A stretch of DNA of 55,920 bases, from NCBI RefSeq assembly GCF_003996855.1, contig NZ_NRQY01000001.1, positions 1,872,616 through 1,928,535 on the forward strand, written 5' to 3'. Positions 1-9,288 of the stretch are shown here, piece after piece (position 1 is the stretch's first letter; each line of letters opens with the position of its first letter). Below the pieces are notes generated by a model. It was not told the origin of the DNA. It searched no databases and saw only the letters and a program-made list of their open reading frames with translations. This stretch comes from Morganella morganii (GTDB lineage Bacteria > Pseudomonadota > Gammaproteobacteria > Enterobacterales > Enterobacteriaceae). The position numbers and the translations under genes were made by a program.

Positions 1-586
1 CACGCACACCAATCTCTTTGAGCTCACGGCAACGCATGGTAATCTTGTTTTGAGATTGGTTTGTCCATTTGGAGAGGAAACAGCCAAAAGTGCCTGCGAT
101 ATTGGCAACGCGGTTCAGCGCACCTAAGAGATCGGCAATCAGCAACCTCTCCTCAATTTCGTCAATATATCCACCCACCTTCCACTCAAAAATCAAGCAG
201 CGCATAGCGTCGATTCGAGCTGCATTTTCTTCGGTAAAATATCTACGCTCAATCCCACACGCATAGATTGATGCGGGGCTATAAGTACGCCACATAAAAC
301 CACACAATGGCTTAACAGAGTTTAGCTCGCTAACAGCTCCAGAGTACCCCCCAAGTTTTTTGAAGGTCACCTGATCATGGCTAATAAGACGTGCTCCAGC
401 AGAGATAACAGCTGAGTGCAAGCTATCATTGATCCGCACATTCCAACCATGCTCCGCAGCGGCCTCAGCTACCGCTCCAGTGCCACAAAATGCATCCACA
501 AAAAATGCGCCCTCTCTGGGTGGCCCAATGTGGGATGCTATCTTGTCAATGAGTCTAGATTTGGAGCCAATATAGCGAAAAGTCAT
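1..586 (-). CDS. D12-class DNA adenine methylase, truncated by the window edge
   Basis: The minus strand encodes at least 195 residues from an ATG at 586-584 and is still open at position 1. The N-terminus reads MTFRYIGSKSRLIDKI, the usual start of Dam/D12-class N6-adenine methylases, followed by FVDAFCGTGAV, the SAM-binding FxGxG motif, at about residues 32-42. The DPPY catalytic motif should lie beyond the left edge and is not visible. The start codon overlaps the stop of the upstream ribbon-helix-helix gene (ATGA), so the two are probably translationally coupled. No restriction partner is visible, so it could be an orphan methylase. The family is clear from sequence; specificity is unknown. 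Confidence 0.8.
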   Translation of the reverse strand, partial: MTFRYIGSKSRLIDKIASHIGPPREGAFFVDAFCGTGAVAEAAAEHGWNVRINDSLHSAVISAGARLISHDQVTFKKLGGYSGAVSELNSVKPLCGFMWRTYSPASIYACGIERRYFTEENAARIDAMRCLIFEWKVGGYIDEIEERLLIADLLGALNRVANIAGTFGCFLSKWTNQSQNKITMRCRELKEIGVR

Positions 587-822
587 ATAGAAACTCCTAC
601 GTTTTTTCTACGGCCAGTTACTGCTCGCCCCTGTTCCAGTTCTTGGCTGGCTTCTGGACTTGGCAACACAATACCTTTGAGTTCGCAATAGTCACAAAGG
701 AGTACCTCGAGCATATTCACCATGCTCCGCTGTTCATGCTCCGCAGCCTCCTTTAAGGCCTGCTTGAACTTTCTGGAAACTCTTAGATTTAAGGTCTCAC
801 TTTTGAGATCAGTAAATCGCAT
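583..822 (-). CDS. Small ribbon-helix-helix-like regulator
   Basis: A 79-residue protein starting MRFTDLKSETLNLRVS. A short strand segment (ETLNLRVSRKF) is followed by two helices, the layout of CopG/Arc-type ribbon-helix-helix DNA-binding proteins, with a tail rich in polar residues. The start at 822 is preferred because GCGGGGC lies about eight bases upstream; the reading frame stays open as far as 909 with possible starts at 837 and beyond. It overlaps the adenine methylase gene by four bases and probably regulates this pair. The fold assignment is inferred from the pattern. Confidence 0.55.
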   Translation of the reverse strand: MRFTDLKSETLNLRVSRKFKQALKEAAEHEQRSMVNMLEVLLCDYCELKGIVLPSPEASQELEQGRAVTGRRKNVGVSI

Positions 823-1256
823 AAAAATGCCCCGCATATGTCTGTGCAACGACGTTATTGTATATACATACATATTAATTAGATACACTATGATAGGGAT
901 ATTTACCATACGTACAATGCGGCACTATCTACTCGCGGACCAGACGGGATCCTTCATTGTTTATCCTACTCCGAAGGCAAGCTATAGGGAAACCTGACTG
1001 ATTTAACAATACAGAAGCAAAAATTCTGAGGCCAGCTCAGAAACGCCAAGCGGTATCAGATTGATAGCAGAACCCCGGATACGCTGTGGTTGTCCATGCA
1101 TTCATATCCAGTTACGTCAAGAGGGTTGGCTTATCTACCATGAGAAATCCCACCGGATTTATTGCCTGTGAGGACTGAACCTACGCAGTAAGCGCCCCCA
1201 CAGACATGTCAGTGCAGCACACCGTCAGCATCGCATTCCGCAAAAATTATCCTGGT
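823..1256. other. Gap without recognisable genes
   Basis: No convincing gene, RNA or terminator is visible. It separates the methylase pair from the ICE transfer remnant, probably holds the promoter of the ribbon-helix-helix gene at its left end, and may contain an old breakpoint, since genes that normally follow the VirB4-like ATPase in this ICE class are missing. Confidence 0.3.
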
Positions 1257-1661
1257 TTAATTGACCCTAAACCGCTCACACAAATCGTTCAGATGAAGCA
1301 ACAGATATACTACATCAGCCGCATCCGGCACGGCGACATACCAACGAGGGTGATCGTACTCCTCCGACTGGGGCCACAACGTACTGCCGGTCACAGTGAT
1401 CAGCACATCGATGCAACGCCCCAGTCGGCCCTCGAGATGCAGCGCCACACTGGTACGACTCCCGATACGATGCGGGTGGGCGGTCAGTGTGACCGGCCCC
1501 AACAGCCGATCGCGGATAGCCACACAGAACGTCCCAAGCCGCCGCGCATCCATTTCGCTTAAGGTGGCCACGCCCTGCGGAGGGAGGGTAAACAACGACG
1601 GTTCACGACAGACCAGGCCTGGCTGTCGAACAACAGGTTCCGGGTATTTCAGGGTCATCAT
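1257..1661 (-). CDS. ICE-associated hypothetical protein
   Basis: A 134-residue protein whose start overlaps the stop of the upstream ATPase fragment (ATGA), typical of genes in one conjugation operon. It has no signal peptide or membrane segment; the second half is mixed beta-alpha (LITVTGSTLW, YVAVPDAADVVYLLLHLNDL). I do not recognise a family. It was probably co-transcribed with the transfer ATPase and is now downstream of a broken gene. A plus-strand reading frame overlaps it but lacks context and a ribosome binding site. Confidence 0.55.
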   Translation of the reverse strand: MMTLKYPEPVVRQPGLVCREPSLFTLPPQGVATLSEMDARRLGTFCVAIRDRLLGPVTLTAHPHRIGSRTSVALHLEGRLGRCIDVLITVTGSTLWPQSEEYDHPRWYVAVPDAADVVYLLLHLNDLCERFRVN

Positions 1662-2848
1662 GCTACCGCTGCCTCCCCGTTCGCCACCAGGCCACGCAGG
1701 TGGTCAAGCTTTTGCGCCACCTTGCGGGCCGCCTCGAGCTCGCTGCAACCAAATTCCTGCATCAGCGCCCGTCGCTCGGCCTTCTCTTCTTTCTCGGTCA
1801 TCCCCAGCGCCAGATACAGGCTCGGCGGTACCGCACGGAACAGCGCCTCGAGTTTTTTCGACAGCACCACACCTTCGGTATAACAGCCGGACAGCTTACT
1901 GGCCGACAGTAACACCGCCTTTTGCTCCTCGGTCAGCGTCTTGAAGCGGGCAATGTCGTTGACCTCCTCCGGCGGCATCGTCAGACAGATCCACCACTCC
2001 GCCATGTTCAGCATCTTTTCGGCAATGTCCGGGAAGTCTTTTAAGTTCTGTGTGGCCAGCCACAGCCAGGCACCGAGCTTACGCCACATTTTGACGATTT
2101 TGGTCATGTACGGCGCCAGCAGCGGGTTTACCGTCACGATGTGCGCTTCATCCACCGCGAACACGATGTCCCGCGCCAAGTACTGGTCCCGTTCGGCAAT
2201 GTTGTTGATGGTGTTGGTCAGACTCACCATCGTCAGCGCCATCTGCGCCTCATACCCCTCACGCGCCAGATGTCCCAGGTCAATCAGAGTGACATCCGCC
2301 TCTGGCCACAGGCTGCCCTCGCGGTTAAACAGTTCCGCCTCGAAGCTGCCGGCCTGGGTAAACATGCCCAGCGCTTCCGCCATTTCGGCCGCTTTCGCCC
2401 GACGCTGTGGATTGCGCTTTTCGTTCGCCGTGTCGTTAGAAATAGCGTACAGGGCGTTCTGTAAATCAGACGGTAACATCTGGCGCTGTTCGTCAAAGGC
2501 GCTTTTCGCCGCCATCAGCAAGGCTTCGCGGATCATTGCCCGGTCAGCCCGTTTTAACTCCGCTTCTTCCTTCTGGTCACCGCCGGTGATCATCATGCGC
2601 GCCGAGATCTCCATCTCGCCGAGGTAATCGCGTTTATCCTCATCTTCATCATCTGCATCAATATCGCGCAACTCACTTTCATCCAGCTCCAGTGAACTCA
2701 GTTCCTCGATAAGCTTATGCGCGAAAGAGAACGGAGGCAGAGACACGCCACTGCCCGGTTTGATGCTGACTTTATTGACCGTCAGCCCCTGGCTTTCAAA
2801 GTAATCAGCCAGCAATCCAAACGAGTTACCTGCCTCGAGTGATTTCAT
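1658..2848 (-). pseudogene. C-terminal part of VirB4/TraC-like conjugative transfer ATPase (PFL_4706-type), 5' end deleted
   Basis: About 395 residues resemble the C-terminal half of the large VirB4-like ATPase of SPI-7/PFGI-1-class ICEs. The Walker B segment is visible (DIVFAVDEAHIV), followed by an RAD51-like arm (LGAWLWLATQNLKDFPDIAEKML). Homology starts abruptly at EAGNSFGLLADYFESQ, a segment that normally lies downstream of Walker A, so the nucleotide-binding P-loop is absent. The reading frame begins at an ATG created at the junction with pilL. It energises pilus assembly in intact elements; this fragment cannot. Family known, loss of function inferred. Confidence 0.8.
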
Positions 2849-3278
2849 CAGTGGTCATACTCCATGCCGGACCGGCGATGACATGCAGGGCATCGGTGAT
2901 ATGTAGCGGCCCCATTGTTCGCTGAACATCAGGCAACGGGCCGTTGAGCAGTAGCCGGGTATTGTCAGTCACCGGCAGGCACAGCCCGTAACCCGTGCCG
3001 TTAAGCCAGGTATGCAGTGCATCACCACGCGTTATGGTCTGATCCTTTTTGGGTGCAGGAATATTGTGGCTGGCAATCTGGTGCAGTGGAAAACTCAGTG
3101 CATCCTCTGGTATCAGGCTGACCAGGGTGTAGCGGCCGGTATGTACAACGTCGACAGGTGCTGGCGTGGCATGAATAATGGGCGGTGACGACGCTGGCTC
3201 ACTGATCATGGCGGGCCGGGTGGCGCAGGCCGACAAAACGGCAGCGATGGTAACAGGCCACAGCGGATATTTTTTCAT
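2826..3278 (-). pseudogene. pilL: PilL-like ICE lipoprotein, 3' end deleted
   Basis: The N-terminus MKKYPLWPVTIAAVLSAC is a lipoprotein signal with lipobox LSAC, and the start at 3278 has GGAG upstream. The C-terminal part (DALHVIAGPAWSMTTDEITR) matches the region where PFGI-1-class PilL proteins continue into a DALxxLAGPAW...VDxxxR segment. After DEITR the sequence switches to the ATPase gene and ends two codons later. PilL opens the type IVB conjugative pilus operon (pilL-V), which would have followed and is entirely missing here. Confidence 0.75.
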
Positions 3279-3409
3279 GATGAACTCCGGTTGCAGGAAA
3301 TGACCGGGACAGCATGAAAAAAAACACCAATAAAAGCCGCAGGAAACCAGATGTGCAAATGATAAATAAAAAATGACGCCTCGAAAGGCGTCACGAAACA
3401 CGGAGATAA

Positions 3410-3700
3410 TTACTGGTACCACCATGTGTCAAACTGCTCAGCAAAATCTGTCGCCTCCTGATACCGGAGACCAAAACGGCGAGTGAAATATCCCTGCGCA
3501 TTGGCGTAATTAACAAAGCAGTCATTATTATGACATTCCATTACGGCGGCACTGGTCTGGTATTTTTCGGCCAGCTCGATAAGGTCGTTCAGTTGGAAAC
3601 CGTGTTGCAGCGCGGTGAGTAACATTGTCTGTACGGCCTGTGTTTCAATATTATTCTGGCAGTCGATAAGGCTCTGAATAGCGTCAGCGTCAGTGGTCAT
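3410..3700 (-). CDS. Hypothetical ICE protein
   Basis: A 96-residue acidic protein starting MTTDADAIQSLIDCQNN. The ATG at 3700 is preferred over 3712 because GGAG lies seven bases upstream of it. It is largely helical in the first half with an aromatic C-terminus (FDTWWYQ). It lies between topB and pilL, a position where small unannotated genes are usual in this ICE class. No family recognised. Confidence 0.5.
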   Translation of the reverse strand: MTTDADAIQSLIDCQNNIETQAVQTMLLTALQHGFQLNDLIELAEKYQTSAAVMECHNNDCFVNYANAQGYFTRRFGLRYQEATDFAEQFDTWWYQ

Positions 3701-4199
3701 CACATTCTCCATCAGGTGAAAGGAGGTTCCGGGATAAATTCTCTGTTTGCAGGAACGGGCAGAGATAAAAAGGTGCTGTCAGCGACAGCGAATTGCCGGA
3801 GAAGTAAAGCAGCACAGGAAAGACGGTAAAAGGCGAAAACCGGTTTACATAGAAAAGGAAAATACCGGAATGTGCGGTTAAAATCTGACATTCAGCGGCG
3901 GGCAACAGGCAAAGGAACAGCGCCATTTCCTGTTTTAGAAAATGGCGCTGGCAGGTATTAGCCTGAATGAGTAAGAAAGATAAACGCGGTGAAGTGATCC
4001 CCGGATACTGTCACGCAGACAGTGCCGATCCGCAAACAGGGGAGACGGATCGATAACATGGCGCTTTCGCACAAACGGCTCCGTTTGGTTACCGGTCGGC
4101 ACCGGCACAAGGCAAGTAGAGCTAACCATGTGCCGTTAGTGTAACGAATATCGGGACCACGGAACGTATCAACCGATTACTGGCATAAAACATTTAGGC
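3701..4199. repeat. Intergenic gap with a perfect 11-bp hairpin (3918-3928 / 3940-3950)
   Basis: A gap of about 500 bases between topB and the small gene. The arms CAGCGCCATTT and AAATGGCGCTG are separated by 11 bases. No T-tract follows, so it need not be a terminator. Reading frames here are arginine/phenylalanine-rich and lack ribosome binding sites, so I call no gene. Confidence 0.45.
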
Positions 4200-6002
4200 T
4201 TACTGTCTGGCCTGCTCCACCATTTTGGTGATCCACACCGACTGTTTTTGCAGAAAGATCGCCAGCGGCAGTTTTCCGGCGGCGATTTCATCCAGCGCCT
4301 GTTCCCACAGCGCGGTCATGCCGGGGTCTTTGACGATATCCGGCAGCATTGCCATTAGCGTGACGGCGCTGTCGGTGGCGATAAGATGACGCTTCTCTTT
4401 TTTGATATATCCACGTTTTAACAGCGTTTCAATAATCCCGGCACGCGTCGCTTCGGTGCCCAGACCGGCGCTGTCCTTCAGGCGTTGTTTCAACCGTTCA
4501 TCGGTGACAAAACGTGCGGCATTTTTCATTGCCGCAATCAGCGTACCCTCGGTGTAGTGCGCCGGTGGGCGGGTTTTCTGCGCGTTGACGTTAACGCCGG
4601 TCACCGGGCAGAGGGCGTTTTTGGCCAGCAGCGGCAGGGATTGCGTATCGCTGTCGCTGCGGTCCTCATCACGGAACAATACTTTCCAGCCGGGAACCAC
4701 CACCACGTTGCCACGGGCAATCAGCGTATGCGCATCGCAGTGCAACTGTATCTGCGTTTTGTCAGCCTCATGCAGCGGCATAAACTGCGCCAGATAATAG
4801 CGGCAAATCAGGTCGTATACCCGCTGCTCATCCTCATGCATTTTGCTGATATCAGCCGGTTTCATCGTCGGAATAATGGCGTGGTGGGCAGTGATTTTAC
4901 TGTCGTTCCAGACGCGGGATTGTTGTTGCGGATGGCACTGTGCCAGCAGCGGTTTTAACGCCGGGTTAGCGGTGAGTAAAGCGCTGAACACCTGCGGGAC
5001 TTCCGCCAGCATGGATTGTGGCAGGTAACCACAGTCTGTACGTGGGTAGGTGGTGGCCTTGTGAGTTTCATACAGCGACTGCGCGATATCCAGTACCTGC
5101 TGCGCACCCAGCCCCCATTTTTTTGAACACACCTGTTGCAGGGTACCAAGGTCAAACGGCAGTGGGGCCGACTCTTTCACCCGCTTGGTTTCGGTGCTTA
5201 TCACGCGGGCCTGCCCGGTCTGGCGAATAGCCTGCGCCGCCTGTTGCAGCGCCGGTTCACTGAGACATCGCCCCTCTTCATCACATACCTGTTCCGGTGC
5301 CAGCCACTGCGCCACAAACGGGGTGTTCTGTCCGGTCAGCGCGACGTTAAGCGTCCAGTAACTGCGCGGAATAAAATCGATGATCTGCCGGTCGCGGTTA
5401 ACAATCAGGTTCAGCGTCGGCGTCTGTACCCGCCCCACCGAAAAGACCTCTTTCCGCCCTCGATGTTGCCCCAGCAGGGTATACAACCGGGTCAGATTCA
5501 TGCCGCACAGCCAGTCAGCACGAGCGCGACCCAACCCGGCCTGATATAACGGTTCGGTTTCCTCATCGGGTTTCAGTGCCGCCAGCGCTTTACGAATGCT
5601 GGCATCATCCAGTGCCGATAGCCACAGACGCTGTACCCCACCGCGGTAACGGCAGTGTTCTAAAATCTCCCGCGCAATCATTTCACCTTCGCGATCGGCA
5701 TCGGTGGCAATCACCACCGACGTGGCTTTTTTGAGTAGTGATTGGATCACCGTAAATTGTTTTTTAGTTGCCGGTTTGACCGACAGTTGCCAGCGCTCAG
5801 GAATAATGGGTAAATCAGTTAGTAGCCAGCGTTTATATTTTACGTCGTATTGCTCAGGGGTATTGGTCTCCAGCAGATGACCAAATCCCCAGGTGACGGT
5901 AATTTGATTGCCAGTCAGATAACCATCCTTGCGCGTTGTTGCGCCAAGAATTCGGGCAATATCACGCCCCTGCGAGGGTTTTTCACATAAGAACAGTTGC
6001 AT
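4200..6002 (-). CDS. topB: DNA topoisomerase III (ICE-borne), short C-terminus
   Basis: A 600-residue type IA topoisomerase. It begins with the Toprim segment MQLFLCEKPSQGRDIARILG; ATDADREGEMIARE supplies the acidic metal-binding triad, and the active-site tyrosine is in KATTYPRTDCGYLP, about residue 317. ICE-encoded TopB relaxes and decatenates DNA during excision, replication or transfer. Chromosomal TopB is about 650 residues with a basic or zinc-binding C-terminal tail. This copy stops after VEQARQ and lacks that tail, so it may be clipped, though the core is intact. SD AGGAG lies upstream of the ATG, just after a terminator-like hairpin. Confidence 0.9.
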   Translation of the reverse strand: MQLFLCEKPSQGRDIARILGATTRKDGYLTGNQITVTWGFGHLLETNTPEQYDVKYKRWLLTDLPIIPERWQLSVKPATKKQFTVIQSLLKKATSVVIATDADREGEMIAREILEHCRYRGGVQRLWLSALDDASIRKALAALKPDEETEPLYQAGLGRARADWLCGMNLTRLYTLLGQHRGRKEVFSVGRVQTPTLNLIVNRDRQIIDFIPRSYWTLNVALTGQNTPFVAQWLAPEQVCDEEGRCLSEPALQQAAQAIRQTGQARVISTETKRVKESAPLPFDLGTLQQVCSKKWGLGAQQVLDIAQSLYETHKATTYPRTDCGYLPQSMLAEVPQVFSALLTANPALKPLLAQCHPQQQSRVWNDSKITAHHAIIPTMKPADISKMHEDEQRVYDLICRYYLAQFMPLHEADKTQIQLHCDAHTLIARGNVVVVPGWKVLFRDEDRSDSDTQSLPLLAKNALCPVTGVNVNAQKTRPPAHYTEGTLIAAMKNAARFVTDERLKQRLKDSAGLGTEATRAGIIETLLKRGYIKKEKRHLIATDSAVTLMAMLPDIVKDPGMTALWEQALDEIAAGKLPLAIFLQKQSVWITKMVEQARQ

Positions 6003-6019
6003 TATTGCGGTGACTCCTG

Positions 6020-6049
6020 AAAAAAACGGGCATCAGAGGATGATGCCCG
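6020..6049 (-). terminator. Hairpin plus T-tract upstream of topB
   Basis: On the minus strand CGGGCATC and GATGCCCG pair around a seven-base loop and are followed by seven T residues, then the topB SD. It has the form of an intrinsic terminator but sits directly in front of the gene, as in several other gaps of this module. Confidence 0.6.
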
Positions 6050-6166
6050 AACGGGTTGAGAGCCCATGTGATACGGGAAGGACGTACAGCGGCAGGATAA
6101 TAAAGGGGAGATAGCGCAGACAGGGGAAACTGGTTTTGCGGATTTAAAATAAGGACAGACCGTTAT

Positions 6167-6197
6167 GCAAAAAAGCCCGCTAAAAATGGCGGGCTTT
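6167..6197 (-). terminator. Intrinsic terminator after higBA
   Basis: On the minus strand AAAGCCCGCC-ATTTTTA-GCGGGC runs straight into TTTTTT. It lies 36 bases past the higA stop and should end the higBA transcript. Confidence 0.75.
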
Positions 6198-6232
6198 GGG
6201 GTTTGTGGTCATGCGGGCAGGTGGTCTCCGGC

Positions 6233-6520
6233 TTACGCACCAGCCAGATGATTGCGCAGCGGCAGGATAACCGGTCGCGGCTTTTGCGCTTCCTGCCAGA
6301 GTGCGTATTCCGACTGCATATCAGCCCACATCTCAGGACTGGTCTCCAGCAGTGTCGCCAGTCGCAGCGCCATATCGGCGGTGATGGCGGCATGACCATT
6401 GAGGATGCGGGAGAGCTGAGCGCGGGTCATTTTCAGTGCGTCAGCCGCATCGGTAACGCTCACACCGTCAAGGTAGTCCCGGAGGACTTCGCCCGGATGG
6501 GGCGGGTTAAACATTCGCAT
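6233..6520 (-). CDS. higA: HigA-type antitoxin
   Basis: A 95-residue protein, MRMFNPPHPGEVLRDYLD, the signature opening of the HigA/VapI antidote family. An XRE-type helix-turn-helix follows (VTDAADALKMTRAQLSRILNG, roughly residues 20-40). It binds and neutralises HigB and represses the operon. The start at 6520 has an excellent SD (AAGGAGATCCTG-ATG). The gene lies ten bases downstream of higB, the toxin-first order usual for this family. Confidence 0.9.
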   Translation of the reverse strand: MRMFNPPHPGEVLRDYLDGVSVTDAADALKMTRAQLSRILNGHAAITADMALRLATLLETSPEMWADMQSEYALWQEAQKPRPVILPLRNHLAGA

Positions 6521-6530
6521 CAGGATCTCC

Positions 6531-6812
6531 TTAGTGATAATCGCGATAATCAACCAGAATGGCGTCACCATCCTCATCAAAACAGAACGTCATGCGCCAG
6601 TTGCCATTGACAGACACCGACCAGACGCCTGTTTCGTTACCCTTCAGGGGGTGCAACGCCCAGCCCGGCGCACTCATATCAGACGGTTTTCTGGCCTTAC
6701 TGAGGGCGAAAAGCTGTCTGCGCAACCGGGGGACGTGTGCAGGCTGAATGCCTGAAGCGACCCCGGTGCGATAAAACCGCTCCAGTCCTTTGTGCCGAAA
6801 GCTTTTGATCAT
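6531..6812 (-). CDS. higB: HigB-type mRNA interferase toxin
   Basis: A 93-residue RelE-fold toxin, beginning MIKSFRHKGLERFYRTG and ending with DAILVDYRDYH, the typical HigB C-terminus. Family members cleave mRNA on the ribosome. The length matches the family and the basic/aromatic catalytic surface residues near the C-terminus (WRMTFCF, DYRDYH) are present. It is the first gene of the higBA operon and is preceded by a palindromic operator. It probably stabilises the ICE. Confidence 0.9.
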   Translation of the reverse strand: MIKSFRHKGLERFYRTGVASGIQPAHVPRLRRQLFALSKARKPSDMSAPGWALHPLKGNETGVWSVSVNGNWRMTFCFDEDGDAILVDYRDYH

Positions 6813-6829
6813 GGATTATGGTTCCTGCC

Positions 6830-6848
6830 TGTATAGTCAAACTATACA
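6830..6848 (-). promoter_or_regulatory. Palindromic operator upstream of higBA
   Basis: TGTATAGT-CAA-ACTATACA is a perfect 8-bp inverted repeat with a 3-bp centre, ending 18 bases before the higB start. A TTGACT -35-like box overlaps it on the minus strand. It is the likely HigA binding site. Confidence 0.7.
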
Positions 6849-6962
6849 CTCGCTATGATTAGACCGCAAGTTTGTGCCAGATAAATCCGGCGTCGTGCAA
6901 AGGTAAAATAACGGTCAGAAAAGAGAAACCGTCATCATGGGTGAGTAAAAAGGAAAAGAACG

Positions 6963-9200
6963 TCAGCCAATCAGTTGTTTTGCTAACGCAATTTCAACCG
7001 AGTCGCCGTCAGAGTTGAGAATATCCAGACCGGACTCCGGTACATCACCTGCGGTGCTTTGCGCGACGGCAATTTTGCGGGCCATTAAATCCAGACAGGC
7101 CATTTGTGAACTTCCTGCATACCCCAGAAATATCACGTTAACCGCCTGTTGCTGGCCGATGCGCCACGAACGGCGTGCCGCCTGAAGCAGGGTGTAAACG
7201 TTAAAACCGGTTTGCATAAACACGATAGTCGGGAACGCCAGCAAGTCGAGTCCGGTTTTCACAAGCTCTGGATTAGTGACAATCACATCCATCCCGCGCT
7301 CAACCTGTTCGGCCACCCAATCCTCGCGCTGCTCCGGGGAAACGGTGGTACGCAGTACCGCGACATTCAGCCCAGCCTGGGTGAGCAGAGCCTTCAGTCG
7401 TGAGGTGGTGTCGCGAGTGCCGCTGTAGGTCGAGTACGCCAGCACTTTACGGCCTGCTGCTTTCTCTTCCAGACAGATGGCAATCAGTTCCTGCTCTTTG
7501 GGTGTGGCTTCCAGTTCGTCGAACAGCGACGGCACAAATGCCAGCGTGTCACGGGTGCGCGGGTGTTTAACCATTTCCGGGCGGAAACAGCATTCCGGCC
7601 AGGCCAGTAACACATTGAGCACCACACCCAACAACGTGGTATCGCGTTTTGCCAGTGCCTGTTTCAACATGACAGTCAGTGAAGCGGATAGCGCGGTGTA
7701 AGCATCACGCTGCTCACTTGTCATCGCCACTTCCCTGAATTCCTCACGATAAGGCGGCAGAACGCCGTGGCCCAAATCGCTCAGCTTCAGAAAAACGGTG
7801 TATGGCAGCAGACAACGCAGTACGCCTTTGGGGCCGAAGCCCGGCGCTTTGGAAACACGCACGGCGTTTTTTTTGCCTTTAGCTGTTTTGTGCACTTCGC
7901 CGTGGCTTTCAGAAAGGATCTCCTTCAGCACACCGTGGTCGCGCATAAACTGCATCGACGCCGCCGTCAGACTGCCGTTACGCCCTGGGCGATAGCCGTC
8001 TTCCAGCATGCGTTTCGTCAAAATACGGAACAAAAGATAGAATAAATCATCACCGTATCCGCCCATCAATGTACCGGTCAGCAACAAGACTTTGCGTACC
8101 TGAGACGCCAGAACGCCCATTGCCTGACCTTGTGCGGAGCTGGCACCTTTGTATTCGTGCGCCTCATCCACCACCATCAAATCGAAGGTGTTTTTGGGCA
8201 AATGGCGTTTGATATATTCACTGGCCTGATAGTTGCCTTCGCCGAAACCAAATTCCATGTTACCCATCGCGCGTTCCATCCGACTGGCCTGTCGGTCAGA
8301 GAACACCAGTTCGCCGTCGCCATCCATTAAGTTAATAAATTCATGGATATTGTCGCCGAGCATCGAGGCCAGAAAGTCGTTACCGAACGTTGCCGTTAGC
8401 TTTTTGGCTGTGGCATCACCAATCGTTGGGACACGCTTTAGCGCTTTAGTCACCATCTGAGCCTGTAAATCACCCGATACGGTATTCGGGCGCATCAGCG
8501 TCCACAGGGGAGTCCGGCAGGCTGAGCACTGACGGGGGTTTTCTTCCTGCTGCAACATGTGTGCGGTAAGCCAGTGACCGTCAGTGTCGGTAATACGCTG
8601 TCCGCAGTCAGGGCAGACTGCAAACGGGATGCCGTGCTGCTGCCGGGTGGCGCAGGCGGGTTTCCAGTGATAGCCCATGCGCATCCGCACGCGCCCCAGA
8701 ATAAAAAATTCCGGGCCGGTATCCGGCAAGTGTTGTTGCTCACGCAGTAACATCAGTTTCATCAGCGTATCCGGGCCGTTAAGTACCCAGATGCGAGCGT
8801 TTTTGACGGTTTCCTGAATTTCCCGCCGCCATTTGTAGACCAGATGTGGCGGCGAGAGCACCAGCGTGCGGCGGTAACCTTCGGGGTACAGCACCGCCGC
8901 GGTGGCAATGGCTAACAGCGTCTTCCCACATCCCATTTCTCCGTTGATGATGGCGGCACGTTCATTTTTATCGACCAGCAGTTTTGCTATCGCCTGCACG
9001 GTATCGGCCTGTGCCGGGAAAGGACGGCGTTTCAGCGCATCCATAGTGGCCTGGCGTTTGATATTGGGTGTGCCGTCGTAAACGGGGGGTAAGGACTGAT
9101 TCAGTGAGTCGAGCAGGCTGTCGCCAAATTCGTCAATAAACTGGTTCAGCGGGAAAACGGCGAGGCTGGACGCTGAAGCAGTGATGGGTGTGATAGTCAT
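6963..9200 (-). CDS. SNF2-like DEAH helicase/ATPase of the ICE replication module
   Basis: About 745 residues. Motif I is INGEMGCGKTLLAIATAA (near residue 90), motif II VDEAHEYKG, motif III LLLTGTLMGG, and motif VI LLQAARRSWRIGQQQAV, the SNF2-type Q-x3-R-x2-R-x-GQ box. Four Cys in two CxxC pairs (VCPDCG, CSACRT) between motifs I and II suggest a zinc-ribbon insert. A DEAD/DEAH helicase next to a DUF6094 protein is standard in PFGI-1-class ICEs; the precise job is unknown. Start 9200 is favoured over 9206 because AAGGA is then eight bases away. Confidence 0.85.
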   Translation of the reverse strand: MTITPITASASSLAVFPLNQFIDEFGDSLLDSLNQSLPPVYDGTPNIKRQATMDALKRRPFPAQADTVQAIAKLLVDKNERAAIINGEMGCGKTLLAIATAAVLYPEGYRRTLVLSPPHLVYKWRREIQETVKNARIWVLNGPDTLMKLMLLREQQHLPDTGPEFFILGRVRMRMGYHWKPACATRQQHGIPFAVCPDCGQRITDTDGHWLTAHMLQQEENPRQCSACRTPLWTLMRPNTVSGDLQAQMVTKALKRVPTIGDATAKKLTATFGNDFLASMLGDNIHEFINLMDGDGELVFSDRQASRMERAMGNMEFGFGEGNYQASEYIKRHLPKNTFDLMVVDEAHEYKGASSAQGQAMGVLASQVRKVLLLTGTLMGGYGDDLFYLLFRILTKRMLEDGYRPGRNGSLTAASMQFMRDHGVLKEILSESHGEVHKTAKGKKNAVRVSKAPGFGPKGVLRCLLPYTVFLKLSDLGHGVLPPYREEFREVAMTSEQRDAYTALSASLTVMLKQALAKRDTTLLGVVLNVLLAWPECCFRPEMVKHPRTRDTLAFVPSLFDELEATPKEQELIAICLEEKAAGRKVLAYSTYSGTRDTTSRLKALLTQAGLNVAVLRTTVSPEQREDWVAEQVERGMDVIVTNPELVKTGLDLLAFPTIVFMQTGFNVYTLLQAARRSWRIGQQQAVNVIFLGYAGSSQMACLDLMARKIAVAQSTAGDVPESGLDILNSDGDSVEIALAKQLIG

Positions 9201-9218
9201 GGTCATGTTCCTTAAAAT

Positions 9219-9259
9219 AAAAACGGGACAGACCGTTCCCTGTGCGGGAATGCTGCCCC
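9219..9259 (-). terminator. Nested hairpin plus T-tract upstream of the helicase gene
   Basis: On the minus strand GGGGCAG pairs with CTGTCCC around an inner TTCCC/GGGAA stem, then GTTTTTATTTT and the AAGGA SD. Another terminator-shaped hairpin immediately before an SD. Confidence 0.5.
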
Positions 9260-9288
9260 GCGAGGGTTAAAGTGAAAAGCGTGAATAT

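Noticed and set aside
1206..1562. Plus-strand frame opposite the 134-residue ICE protein
   Set aside because: No ribosome binding site, and the minus-strand gene overlaps the ATPase stop in the way operon genes do.
3690..4129. Two minus-strand frames between topB and the small ICE gene
   Set aside because: No ribosome binding site, odd composition and no family pattern; the hairpin at 3918-3950 lies across them.
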